From NCBI GenBank assembly GCA_022842205.1, contig JALHQA010000007.1:124001-188000 (forward strand): 64,000 bases of DNA. Reading direction: 5' to 3'. Positions 27,648 to 35,722 of this stretch are shown here, piece by piece. A model generated the notes under the pieces. That model was not told the DNA's origin. It saw only the letters and a list, made by a program, of their open reading frames with translations, and searched no databases. This stretch comes from Hyphomicrobiales bacterium. GTDB taxonomy: Bacteria; Pseudomonadota; Alphaproteobacteria; Rhizobiales; Methylopilaceae. How positions within the stretch are numbered: the first letter of the stretch is position 1; every line of letters starts with the position of its first letter. Position numbers and translations under genes: made by a program.

Positions 27648-28907
27648 CTATTCCGCGGCCTGCACCGGCTGCTTGCTGCCGTCGACGCCGAAGCGGCGCG
27701 CGACATAGTCCTCGACCATCTGCGTGAAATCGGCGGCAAGCGTTGCGCCGCGCAATGTCGTTACTTTTTCGCCGTCGATGAAAACCGGAGCGCTCGGGCT
27801 TTCGCCCGTGCCCGGCAGCGAGATGCCGATATCGGCGTGCTTCGACTCGCCCGGCCCGTTGACGATGCAGCCCATCACCGCGACGTTCAGCGTCTCGACG
27901 CCGGGATAGGTTTTCTTCCATTCCGGCATGCGGTTGATGATGTAGCCCTGGATGTCGCGCGCGAGTTCCTGGAACGTCGTGGACGTGGTGCGGCCGCAGC
28001 CGGGGCAGGCCGCGACGAGCGGCACGAAGGTGCGGAAGCCCATGGTCTGCAGGATTTCCTGCGCGACGGTGACCTCTTTCGTGCGGTCGCCGCCGGGTTC
28101 CGGCGTCAGCGAAATGCGGATCGTGTCGCCGACACCCTGCTGAAGAATGACGCCGAGCGCGGCCGCCGACGCGACGATGCCCTTCGAGCCCATGCCGGCT
28201 TCGGTGAGACCGACATGCAGCGCGTAATCACAGCGCGCGGCGAGGTCGAGATAGGTCGCGACCACATCCTGCACGTTGGAAATCTTGGTCGAGATGATGA
28301 TCTTGTCGCGGCCCATGCCGAGTTCCTCGGCGCGGGCAGCGGAATTCAGCACGGAGCGGATCAGCGCCTCGCGCGTCACCGCGCGCGCGTCGAGCGGATT
28401 TTCGCTCTTCGAATTCTCGTCCATCATTGCGGTCAGCATTTCGCCGTCGAGCGAGCCCCAATTGCCGCCGATGCGCACGGGCTTGTCGTGCTTCAGCGCC
28501 ATCTCGATGATCTGCGAGAACTGCTTGTCCTTCTTCTCCTTGAAGCCGACATTGCCCGGATTGATGCGATATTTCGCCAGCGCCTCGGCGCAGGCCGGGT
28601 GATCGGCGAGCAGCTTGTGGCCGATGTAATGGAAGTCGCCGACCAGCGGCACCGCGACGCCCATGCGGTCGAGCTTTTCGCGGATATGCGGCACGCCGGC
28701 GGCGGCCTCGTCGCGGTCGACGGTGATGCGGACGATCTCCGAGCCGGCGCGGGCGAGCGCCGCGACCTGTCTGACGGTGCCGTCGACATCGGCGGTGTCG
28801 GTGTTGGTCATCGACTGCACGACGACCGGATTGCCGCCGCCCACCGTGACATTGCCGACCTTGACCCCAACCGACTGGCGGCGGCGATCCCTGATTTCGA
28901 CGTCCAT
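27648..28907 (-). CDS. ispG: (E)-4-hydroxy-3-methylbut-2-enyl-diphosphate synthase
   Basis: IspG is the [4Fe-4S] enzyme of the MEP isoprenoid pathway, turning MEcPP into HMBPP with flavodoxin. The 419-residue protein has a TIM-barrel N-terminal part ([22 protein letters not shown]), and the cluster-binding cysteines in [11 protein letters not shown] and in [19 protein letters not shown]. The N-terminal [10 protein letters not shown] is typical. It stands alone, about 80 bases from zur on the same strand. Confidence 0.97.
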   Translation of the reverse strand: MDVEIRDRRRQSVGVKVGNVTVGGGNPVVVQSMTNTDTADVDGTVRQVAALARAGSEIVRITVDRDEAAAGVPHIREKLDRMGVAVPLVGDFHYIGHKLLADHPACAEALAKYRINPGNVGFKEKKDKQFSQIIEMALKHDKPVRIGGNWGSLDGEMLTAMMDENSKSENPLDARAVTREALIRSVLNSAARAEELGMGRDKIIISTKISNVQDVVATYLDLAARCDYALHVGLTEAGMGSKGIVASAAALGVILQQGVGDTIRISLTPEPGGDRTKEVTVAQEILQTMGFRTFVPLVAACPGCGRTTSTTFQELARDIQGYIINRMPEWKKTYPGVETLNVAVMGCIVNGPGESKHADIGISLPGTGESPSAPVFIDGEKVTTLRGATLAADFTQMVEDYVARRFGVDGSKQPVQAAE

Positions 28908-28985
28908 TTCGTCTTCCTTAAAATCCGTGCACCGGGGGCACAGATGTGCCCGCCGAGACTATTCAAAAAATCCTATAACAAAAGA

Positions 28986-29456
28986 TCACAGCGCCGTCGC
29001 GCGGCGGCAGGCCGCGCATTCACCCGCGATCTCGACAAACTGGCCACGGGCCGAAAAGCCCGCTTTGGCCGCGACATCGGCCAGCAGGCCGCCGATCTCG
29101 GCGCCCGAGGCCTCGACGGCGGCTCCGCATCTCCCACATAGCAGGAAAACTACGACATCCGCGTGGCCATGGGCATGGTCGCAGGCCACAAATGCGTTCC
29201 GGCTCTCGATTTTGTGCGCAAGTCCTTGGCCCAGAAGGAAGTCCAGCGCCCGATAGACGGTGATCGGAGCCGGCCGGCGGGCGCCCTTTTCCGCGATATG
29301 CTCAATAAGGTCATAAGCCCCGAGGGGCTGCGGGCTGGCCGCCAGGATTTCGAGCACCCGCGCCCGCATGGGCGTCAGGCGCTCGCCGCGTTCCGCACAG
29401 AGCCTTTCGGCGCGTTCCAGCGCCGAGCCGTGGTCGTGATGATGAGCATGGGCCAC
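28986..29456 (-). CDS. zur: Zur-like Fur-family zinc regulator with His-rich N-terminus
   Basis: The 156-residue protein has a Fur winged helix (RLTPMRARVLEIL, GAYDLIEHIAE, APITVYRALDFLLGQG), a metal-sensing region (VACDHAHGHADVVVFLLCGRCG with His and CxxC) and a second CxxC near the end (ECAACRR). The N-terminus MAHAHHHDHG is an extra His cluster. Zur rather than Fur is suggested by the CxxC pairs and the HAHGHAD motif. No zinc uptake genes are in the window. Confidence 0.85.
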   Translation of the reverse strand: MAHAHHHDHGSALERAERLCAERGERLTPMRARVLEILAASPQPLGAYDLIEHIAEKGARRPAPITVYRALDFLLGQGLAHKIESRNAFVACDHAHGHADVVVFLLCGRCGAAVEASGAEIGGLLADVAAKAGFSARGQFVEIAGECAACRRATAL

Positions 29457-29501
29457 GGCCGATATGTAACAATGTTCAGGCGATTTGCCACCCGAGGGGC
29501 G

Positions 29502-30452
29502 TCAGCCGCGCGCCGCGATCGCCGCGCAGCCGGTCAGCGCCGGGGTCTGCGCGGTGATGACAACGGTGGCGATGTCGGAGATCAGCCCCTCATGGGGCTT
29601 CTTCGCCGAAAAATCGCGCCGGAACTTCTGCACATCCATCAGGTCGAGAACCTTGGGCAGGACGCCGCCGCCGATATAGACGCCGCCGCGGGCGACGAAG
29701 GTCAGCGCCATGTCGCCGGAAAACCGCGCCAGCGCGGCGAAGAACAGGTCCATGACCTCGCGGGCGCGCGCCTCGCCCGCGCGCGCGGCATCCGAAATCG
29801 CGCGGCCGTCGCGCGGTGCCAGGTCGAGGCCGTCAAGTTCGGCGATAGCGGCGTCGAGACGTTCGATGCCTTCGCCGGACACGACCTGTTCCGCCGACAC
29901 GCGGCCGAACTTGCGGCGCAGCACGGCAAAAACCGCCGCTTCCCGGTCGCCCTGGTCGGCGAATTCGATATGGCCGGCTTCCGTCGGCACGACGAGCCAG
30001 CGTCCGTCCGTGTAGACGAGGCCGGCGACCCCGAGCCCGGTGCCCGGGCCGAGCACGATCTTGGTTGCGTCCGGACGGGGATGGCCGGGGCCCAGCGGCT
30101 CGAGTTCGTCGATATGGGGCAGGGCTTCCGCGAGCGCGGCGAAGTCGTTCGCGACCTCGACCGTCGACAGCCCGGCCTCGCGCGCGAGATCGCCGGGACG
30201 GAAGGTCCAGCCGCTGCGGTTGGTGAGGCTGACGACATCGTCCCTGATCGGCCCCGCGATCGCGAGCACCGCGCGTTGCGGCACGAGGTTGACCGATTTG
30301 ATGTAGCCGCGCATGGCATCGTGCAGCCCGGAGAAGTCCTCGTTCTTCATCACCTGGATGTAGAGCGGCGCGAGTTCGCCGGCGCGCACGAGGCCGAAGC
30401 GGCTGTTGGTGCCGCCGATATCGCCGACAAGAACAAGATCAGGAAGAACCAT
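29502..30452 (-). CDS. glk: glucokinase (Glk family)
   Basis: The 316-residue enzyme has the phosphate-1 motif LVLVGDIGGTNSRFGLV, the adenosine-binding GPGTGLGVAGLVY, the substrate loop PTEAGHIEFA and the C-terminal ARGGVYIGGGVLPK segment, all of the bacterial glucokinase family rather than ROK kinases. It phosphorylates cytosolic glucose for the Entner-Doudoroff or glycolytic path. It is divergent from the RluA gene at 30495 with a 42-base gap, and 45 bases from zur on the same strand. Confidence 0.95.
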   Translation of the reverse strand: MVLPDLVLVGDIGGTNSRFGLVRAGELAPLYIQVMKNEDFSGLHDAMRGYIKSVNLVPQRAVLAIAGPIRDDVVSLTNRSGWTFRPGDLAREAGLSTVEVANDFAALAEALPHIDELEPLGPGHPRPDATKIVLGPGTGLGVAGLVYTDGRWLVVPTEAGHIEFADQGDREAAVFAVLRRKFGRVSAEQVVSGEGIERLDAAIAELDGLDLAPRDGRAISDAARAGEARAREVMDLFFAALARFSGDMALTFVARGGVYIGGGVLPKVLDLMDVQKFRRDFSAKKPHEGLISDIATVVITAQTPALTGCAAIAARG

Positions 30453-30494
30453 GGGTCTGCTTAGCACAACGCCCCAACCCGCCGAAGAGATGCA

Positions 30495-31226
30495 ATGGCT
30501 GGCGGCATGACCGACGCGGACGTACAGGCGCGCGTTCTCTATCGCGATGCCCTGATGCTGGTGCTCGACAAGCCGGCCGGAATCGCGGTGCATGCCGGCG
30601 GCGCGGTGCGCGGAAGAACGCTCGACCAGTATTTCGATGCGCTGCGCTACGGCCTGCCGCGGCGGCCCGAACTCGCGCACCGGCTCGACCGCGAGACATC
30701 CGGCTGTCTCGTGCTCGGGCGCCATGCGCGTTCGATCGCCGATCTCAACCTGATGTTCCGCGAGGGCGCGGTCGGGAAAATCTATCTGGCGGTCGTGGCC
30801 GGCGCGCCGCCAGACGACGAAGGGCGGATCGAGCTGAAGATCGGCCCTAAGGACAAGGAGCGCGGCTGGCACCAGAAGGTCGACGAGGAGAAGGGGCTGC
30901 CGGCGCTGACGACCTACCGGGTGCTGGGGCGGGCGAAGGACCACGCGCTGGTCGAACTCAACCTGCACACCGGCCGCACCCATCAGCTCCGCGTCCACAT
31001 GGCGGGCATCGGCTGCCCGATCCTCGGCGACCGTATTTACGGCGGCCCGGCTTCGACAGGCGGCCCGATGCTGCATCTGCATTCCTGGCGCGTGACGGTG
31101 CCGCTCTACAAAAAGCGCCCGCCGGTCGAAGTCGAGGCGCCGTTGCCGCCGCACATTCTCGAAACGCTCGGAAATCTCGGGCTCGGGCTCGGCGATTTGG
31201 CAAGCTCGCGCGTTAAGGCACGTTGA
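30495..31226 (+). CDS. RluA-family pseudouridine synthase
   Basis: The 243-residue protein has the RluA catalytic motif AHRLDRETSGCLVLGRH with the nucleophile Asp. It also has MLVLDKPAGIAVHAGG, the LHTGRTHQLRVHMA substrate-binding motif and the GCPILGDRIYGG signature. There is no S4 domain. It isomerises uridines in rRNA or tRNA; the exact target position is not evident. The ATG at 30495 follows a short intergenic region. Confidence 0.93.
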   Translation: MAGGMTDADVQARVLYRDALMLVLDKPAGIAVHAGGAVRGRTLDQYFDALRYGLPRRPELAHRLDRETSGCLVLGRHARSIADLNLMFREGAVGKIYLAVVAGAPPDDEGRIELKIGPKDKERGWHQKVDEEKGLPALTTYRVLGRAKDHALVELNLHTGRTHQLRVHMAGIGCPILGDRIYGGPASTGGPMLHLHSWRVTVPLYKKRPPVEVEAPLPPHILETLGNLGLGLGDLASSRVKAR

Positions 31227-31248
31227 CCCTTTCGGAAAGCTCTTCACG

Positions 31249-32151
31249 ATGCGCGTTGTTGTCCTCCTGAATGCCCGCGCCGGAACGCTCAACACCGGCG
31301 CGGTGCAAAATCCCCGCGACATCGTCGCGGCCGCGTTCCGCGAGGCCGGTCACCAGGCGGAGGTCCATCTCGTCGAGCCGGACGAGATGGACTCACGCCT
31401 GGAAGAGGCGGCGGCGTCCGATGCGGAGGCCATCGTGGTCGGCGGCGGCGACGGCACGTTCAGCCACGCGCTGTCGAAGCTCGCGGACAGCGGCAAGGCC
31501 CTCGGCCTCATTCCGCTCGGAACGGTGAATCTGATGGGCCGCGACATGTATGCACAGGCCGGCAATGTGCAGGCGGGCGATCTGGCGGCGACGGCGGCGG
31601 CGCTGGCGCAGGGAGAGGTCAGGAAAATCGATCTCGCCACGATCAATGGCCGCCCGTTCCACACGCTGTGCGGCCTCGGCTATTTCGCGCGCGTCGCCAG
31701 GGAACGCGAGGAAACGCGCTATGATTTTCCGGGCGGACGCGCGGTCAGCGTCGCCGTCTCGATCTGGAAGTCCGTGACCAAGGCCGGCCGCACGCGGCTT
31801 ACCATCCGGGCCGGCGACCGCACGATCTCGACGCGCGCCTATGCCGTGCTCGTCACCTCGAACCGGATCGGCGAGGACTGGCGGCGCCAGCGCCTCGATG
31901 AAGGCGTGCTCGAACTCCACCTGATGCGCGCCGCGCATTTTGCCGGCCGCGCCAAAGCGGGGTTCGAACTTCTGTCCGGACGCTGGCGCGAGGGGGAGGC
32001 CATAGAGAGCATGGCCGCCGACACGATCGAAATCGCATCGAGCCGTCCGCGCCTCTGGGTCGCGGTCGACGGCGAGCTTCGCCGCGAGGAGATGCCGCTG
32101 CGCTTTGCCGTCGAACGGGCGAAAGTGCCCGTGCTCCTGCCGCGCGCGTAA
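31249..32151 (+). CDS. diacylglycerol kinase-catalytic domain protein
   Basis: The 300-residue protein has the DAGK/LCB-kinase catalytic fold: VVVLLNARAGTLN, the nucleotide-binding VVGGGDGTFSHALS and the second signature GLIPLGTVNLMGRDM. The usual GTGNDFAR is thus replaced by GTVNLMGRDM. Substrate may be diacylglycerol, phytosphingosine-like or other lipids. It follows the RluA gene by 22 bases and abuts the convergent kinase gene stop-to-stop inside a 16-base palindrome. Confidence 0.88.
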   Translation: MRVVVLLNARAGTLNTGAVQNPRDIVAAAFREAGHQAEVHLVEPDEMDSRLEEAAASDAEAIVVGGGDGTFSHALSKLADSGKALGLIPLGTVNLMGRDMYAQAGNVQAGDLAATAAALAQGEVRKIDLATINGRPFHTLCGLGYFARVAREREETRYDFPGGRAVSVAVSIWKSVTKAGRTRLTIRAGDRTISTRAYAVLVTSNRIGEDWRRQRLDEGVLELHLMRAAHFAGRAKAGFELLSGRWREGEAIESMAADTIEIASSRPRLWVAVDGELRREEMPLRFAVERAKVPVLLPRA

Positions 32152-33843
32152 TTACGCGCCAAGCTCCACCCGGCCGGGATGGGCGGTGGCGGCGCCCTGC
32201 AGCGGGATGGCGATCAGCGCGACGTCGTCGGACGGATAGGCGAGCGAGGCTCCTATCTGGCTGCGATAGGCGTGGACCAGGCGCGCGGCCAGCCCGGTCG
32301 CCGGCTGGGCATCGGCGATGCTGCGGCTTTCGATCTCGATGTCGAGCACCCCGGGCTCGCTGCGGCGGGCCAGAATGGTGATCGGGTGGTCGGCGGCATC
32401 GGCGCGCTCGAGCACCGGGGTGATCAGTTCCGAAACGAGAAGCCCGAGCGGCACCGCCTGATCGAGGTCGAGCCAGATCGGTTCTTCCGGCCCTTCCACC
32501 TTGATGGGCGGTGCCCCCATGCCGAAGCTCTGGCGGAGCTGGCTGACGATGTCGCGCATGAGATCGATGGTCGAGACATGGCCGATCTCGCCCGTCGCGT
32601 AGCTTGCCTTGTAGGCCGCCGCCATCGCCAGCACCCTGTCTTCCGGCACGCGCAGCAGCATGCGCAGCCGCTGCGGCAGTTCGCGCCGCTGCAGCGCCAG
32701 CAGGCTTGCGATCATCTGGAAATTGTTCTTCACGCGATGATGCAGTTCGCGCAGGAGCGCGTTCTTGCCGGCCAGCGCTTCCTCCAGCGCCGTCGAGCGC
32801 TCCTGTACATGCTGCGCCATGTCGTTGATGGCGGCGCCAAGATCGGACAGTTCGGCCGGAGCGGCTTCCAGCATGGCGATGCGCGGAGCATAATCGCCAC
32901 GCGCATAGGATGCGGAGACCTGACGGAAACGGGCGATCCAGCGCAGGACGAGCCGGTCGATGCCGGCAAAGATCGCGAGAATGCCGAGCAGCAGCATCAG
33001 CAGCGGCGCGCCCAAAGCGAGAAGAAACCGCATCCAGTCGGTGGCCTGGATCGCCGACATCGGCGTTGCAAGGACGACGCTCGACAGCGTGCCGCGCACC
33101 GGCGCGACCGCGTAGAGAAAAGGAAGACCGGCGCGCGTCGGCAGTGCCAGGCCGACCCCCGGTTCGTCCACCGCCCTCGTCGGCAGCACTTCGGCGGGAC
33201 GCCAGTCCTGGCCTTCGCGGCCGCCGATGAACTCCGAAACAACGACGCCGCCGGAGCGGATCAGCGCAAGCGCGCCGATTTCCTTGCTGTCAGGGTCGTT
33301 CGGCAGAAAGATCGCGTCGAATACATCGCGCCGCAAAAGCAGGCCGATGGCGCGCCGTTCGGTCGGCGTGTCGAACGCCCGCGAGATAAGAACGATGTCG
33401 TCGGTGCGTGGAATCTGCTCGGGAAGGAACACCGTGTCGCCGACATCCTCGGTATTGCGGATGGCGCGCAGAAGCGCCGAGCGGCTTTCGGTAGAGACAT
33501 CGGTGTTTCCATAGGAACACAGAACGCCGCCATCCGGCCCCGAGACGATGATGCCGGTATATTCGGGACGAAGCTGCAGCGTCGACCGCAGGTGATCCGT
33601 GCAGTTCGGGCCGGCCGAGGCGACCTCGGGATTGGCGCCAAGCGTATCGGCGACGCCCTCGGCGATACCGAGCGTCAGGCCGGCGCGCATGGCGATCAGT
33701 TCCGCGCGCTGGACGAGCGCGAATTCCCGCTGGGTCGTTTCGGCGTCGCGCCCCTTGATCGTCGCGCCGATGGCAAGCGCCGCCGCGGGCAGGTTCGCCA
33801 GAACCAGCAGAAGCGCGAGGCGGCTTCTCAGACTGCTCCGCAC
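32152..33843 (-). CDS. HWE/HisKA_2 histidine-kinase-like protein with degenerate ATP-binding domain
   Basis: The 563-residue protein has a membrane segment at residues 8-28, a periplasmic sensor region of about 240 residues, a second membrane segment near 274-296, a HAMP-like linker, and a HisKA_2 domain with phosphoacceptor His368 in LLRELHHRVKNNFQ. The ATP-binding part is abnormal. The N-box reads SELITPVLERA, with Pro476 where Asn is expected, and no DxGxG box follows (residues 501-523 read DIEIESRSIADAQPATGLAA). It is the third gene of nepR-ecfG-kinase and probably acts on PhyR, but kinase activity is doubtful. Confidence 0.85.
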   Translation of the reverse strand: MRSSLRSRLALLLVLANLPAAALAIGATIKGRDAETTQREFALVQRAELIAMRAGLTLGIAEGVADTLGANPEVASAGPNCTDHLRSTLQLRPEYTGIIVSGPDGGVLCSYGNTDVSTESRSALLRAIRNTEDVGDTVFLPEQIPRTDDIVLISRAFDTPTERRAIGLLLRRDVFDAIFLPNDPDSKEIGALALIRSGGVVVSEFIGGREGQDWRPAEVLPTRAVDEPGVGLALPTRAGLPFLYAVAPVRGTLSSVVLATPMSAIQATDWMRFLLALGAPLLMLLLGILAIFAGIDRLVLRWIARFRQVSASYARGDYAPRIAMLEAAPAELSDLGAAINDMAQHVQERSTALEEALAGKNALLRELHHRVKNNFQMIASLLALQRRELPQRLRMLLRVPEDRVLAMAAAYKASYATGEIGHVSTIDLMRDIVSQLRQSFGMGAPPIKVEGPEEPIWLDLDQAVPLGLLVSELITPVLERADAADHPITILARRSEPGVLDIEIESRSIADAQPATGLAARLVHAYRSQIGASLAYPSDDVALIAIPLQGAATAHPGRVELGA

Positions 33844-33865
33844 GGTTCCTCTTCAGGTGCCGGAA

Positions 33866-34435
33866 TCAGCGCGAGGCTCCCCCGGTCGTTATCATTGCCG
33901 CCTGCAGGTCGGCGTCCGGCCCGAACTCGGACGATGTCTGTACGGAAAGGTTCCGCGTCAGCGCGCTGCGCGCGCGATTGACCCGGCTCTTGATGGTACC
34001 GACCGCCACGCCGCAGATATCGGCCGCCTCCTCATAGGAAAAACCCGACGCGCCGACAAGGATGAGGGCTTCGCGCTGATCGGACGGGAGCTTGGAGAGC
34101 GCGGCGCGGAAGTCCTGCAGGTCCATATGACCCGCCTGCGACGGGTGCACCACAAGGCGCGCGGAGAACATGCCGTCGGCGTCCTGCACCTCGCGGCGTC
34201 TTTTGCGGTGTTCGGAGTAATAGACATTGCGCAGGATGGTGAACATCCAGGCGCGCATATTGGTGCCCTCGGTGAACGAGCCGAGATTGGACCACGCCTT
34301 GACGAGCGCCTCCTGAACGAGGTCGTCGGCCTTGTCCATCTGACCGCAGAGCGACACCGCGAAAGCACGCAAGGACGGAATCTGCTCCAGCAGTTCTTCC
34401 TTGACCGACTTGCTGGCTTCGGAGCGTGACGTCAT
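33866..34435 (-). CDS. ecfG: EcfG-type ECF sigma factor
   Basis: This is the alternative sigma factor of the alphaproteobacterial general stress response. The 189-residue protein has region 2 (ADDLVQEALVKAW, RAWMFTILRNVYYSEHRKRRRE) and region 4 (ALSKLPSDQREALILVGASGFSYEEAADICGVAVGTIKSR), and no region 1.1 or 3. NepR holds it inactive until phosphorylated PhyR displaces NepR. The start overlaps the nepR stop as ATGA. An exact EcfG promoter lies upstream of nepR, so the pair is autoregulated. Confidence 0.97.
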   Translation of the reverse strand: MTSRSEASKSVKEELLEQIPSLRAFAVSLCGQMDKADDLVQEALVKAWSNLGSFTEGTNMRAWMFTILRNVYYSEHRKRRREVQDADGMFSARLVVHPSQAGHMDLQDFRAALSKLPSDQREALILVGASGFSYEEAADICGVAVGTIKSRVNRARSALTRNLSVQTSSEFGPDADLQAAMITTGGASR

Positions 34436-34677
34436 TTACCGCCGCCTTCCGCTTCCGGCTTGTCTTCCTTGCTTTCAAGCTGCTTGAGCAGATCGAGAAA
34501 GCGGTCCGGCACATCCTGGCCGAGAATGTCGTCGTAGGAGGCCTTGAGATGGCGGCCGATATGCGCCTGCAGCTCGGAATCGATTTCCGGACTGCCGCCC
34601 CGCCCCTGACTGTGGTCTTGCACCGACTGATCCTTACCTGTGTGCTGCGGCGGCTTGCCTGGCCGTTCCTGCATCAT
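34432..34677 (-). CDS. nepR: anti-sigma factor NepR
   Basis: The 81-residue NepR has the conserved helical core EIDSELQAHIGRHLKASYDDILGQDVPDRFLDLLKQLE, interrupted here only by the usual loop, and a Gly/Pro-rich flexible N-terminal tail. It binds EcfG regions 2 and 4, or the PhyR sigma-like domain. The start is ATG 34677 (with a second ATG at 34674); an AGGGGG site precedes it. It is translationally coupled to ecfG and divergent from phyR. Confidence 0.95.
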   Translation of the reverse strand: MMQERPGKPPQHTGKDQSVQDHSQGRGGSPEIDSELQAHIGRHLKASYDDILGQDVPDRFLDLLKQLESKEDKPEAEGGGK

Positions 34678-34732
34678 GCGTCCCCCTTTCGCGCCCCTCG
34701 ATACTTTTTCCGGCGCGCGCCCAACGGGTCAA

Positions 34733-34757
34733 AACGCGTGCTCTGTCAGATTGTTCC
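34733..34757 (-). promoter_or_regulatory. EcfG-dependent promoter of nepR-ecfG
   Basis: On the minus strand, GGAAC (34757-34753), exactly 16 bases, then CGTT (34736-34733) match the EcfG consensus GGAAC-N16/17-CGTT. The expected transcription start is near 34727, giving an untranslated leader of about 50 bases before nepR. This implies positive autoregulation. Confidence 0.9.
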
Positions 34758-34842
34758 AAATTTGCCTGAAACTTTTCCGCTCGCACGACGTTCTCCAGCT
34801 TGTTACCGTCGTTCCAGGCGACGAAGAGGGGACCTGTTATTC

Positions 34843-35646
34843 ATGCAAATCGCGCCCATTATCGCGGCACAGTTGCCGTTTCTGCGCCGCTACGCCCGCG
34901 CCCTGACCGGCAGCCAGCACTCCGGCGACACCTATGTCGCCGCGGCGCTGGAAACGCTGGTGGCCGATCCCAGCCTTTTTCCGACCGACATTGAGCCGCG
35001 CCTCGCCGTCTATGAAGTGTTCACCCGCATATGGTCGTCCATCCGGGTCAATCTGGAAGGCGCCGGAAGCGCCGCGGACACCGCGGCGACGCGGACGCTC
35101 GACGCGCTCCCGCCACGGTCGCGACAGGTATTTCTGCTCGTTTCGGTTGAGGGTTTCTCCACAGCGGATACCGCCCGCATCCTCGGCATCACCGAGGACG
35201 AGGTGACGGCGGCGATCGACGACACCGGCCGGGAGCTTGCGAGCCTCGTGGCGACCGATGTTCTCATCATCGAGGACGAGCCGATCATCGCCATGGATCT
35301 CGAGGCGCTGGTCGAGAGCCTCGGCCATCGGGTGTGCGGCGTCGCCCGCACCCAGAAAGAAGCGGTGGCGCTGGCGGCGAAGACCCAGCCGGGCCTGGTG
35401 CTCGCCGACATCCAGCTCGCCGACGGCTCCTCGGGCCTTGATGCCGTGAACGACATCCTGACCGAGTTCGATGTGCCGGTGATCTTCATCACCGCCTATC
35501 CCGAGCGGCTTCTGACCGGGGAGCGCCCCGAGCCGGTGTTCCTGATCTCGAAGCCGTTCCAGACGCAGACGGTGAAGGCGATCGTCAGCCAGGCGCTGTT
35601 CTTCGGCACCCGCGCCCGCAAGCGCCCGGCGGCCGCGGCCGTCTGA
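34843..35646 (+). CDS. phyR: anti-anti-sigma response regulator PhyR
   Basis: The 267-residue protein joins an N-terminal sigma-like domain (residues 1-130: LRRYARALTGSQHSGDTYV, LPPRSRQVFLLVSVEGFS) to a C-terminal receiver (residues 138-255). The receiver has acid pocket IIEDEP, phosphoacceptor Asp189 (LVLADIQLADGSSG), Thr217 and Lys237 (SKPF). Once phosphorylated, the sigma-like domain captures NepR. It is divergent from nepR-ecfG. The ATG follows GAGGGG; the open frame extends further upstream but only the 34843 start gives the conserved N-terminus. Confidence 0.96.
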   Translation: MQIAPIIAAQLPFLRRYARALTGSQHSGDTYVAAALETLVADPSLFPTDIEPRLAVYEVFTRIWSSIRVNLEGAGSAADTAATRTLDALPPRSRQVFLLVSVEGFSTADTARILGITEDEVTAAIDDTGRELASLVATDVLIIEDEPIIAMDLEALVESLGHRVCGVARTQKEAVALAAKTQPGLVLADIQLADGSSGLDAVNDILTEFDVPVIFITAYPERLLTGERPEPVFLISKPFQTQTVKAIVSQALFFGTRARKRPAAAAV

Positions 35647-35673
35647 TCGTCTCTCTGCTTCCTTCACACCAAT

Positions 35674-35704
35674 AAAAAACGCCGGGCTTCCGCCCGGCGT
35701 TTCC
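35674..35704. terminator. bidirectional terminator between phyR and the PRC-barrel gene
   Basis: A ten-base inverted repeat (AACGCCGGGC/GCCCGGCGTT, TTCC loop) has an A-run on its left and TTCCTTG on its right. It ends phyR on the plus strand and, with a six-T tail, the PRC-barrel gene on the minus strand. Confidence 0.88.
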
Positions 35705-35722
35705 TTGTGTGCGTCAGGACTG

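Noticed and set aside
27432-29141. 569-codon plus-strand frame opposite ispG
   Set aside because: IspG motifs are complete on the other strand and the antisense translation has no domain.
32179-33981. 600-codon plus-strand frame opposite the HWE kinase gene
   Set aside because: It mirrors the kinase; the biased Arg/Asp composition is typical of antisense reading in GC-rich genes.
34797-34815. Second GGAAC-like element on the minus strand near phyR
   Set aside because: No CGTT occurs 16 or 17 bases downstream of it.
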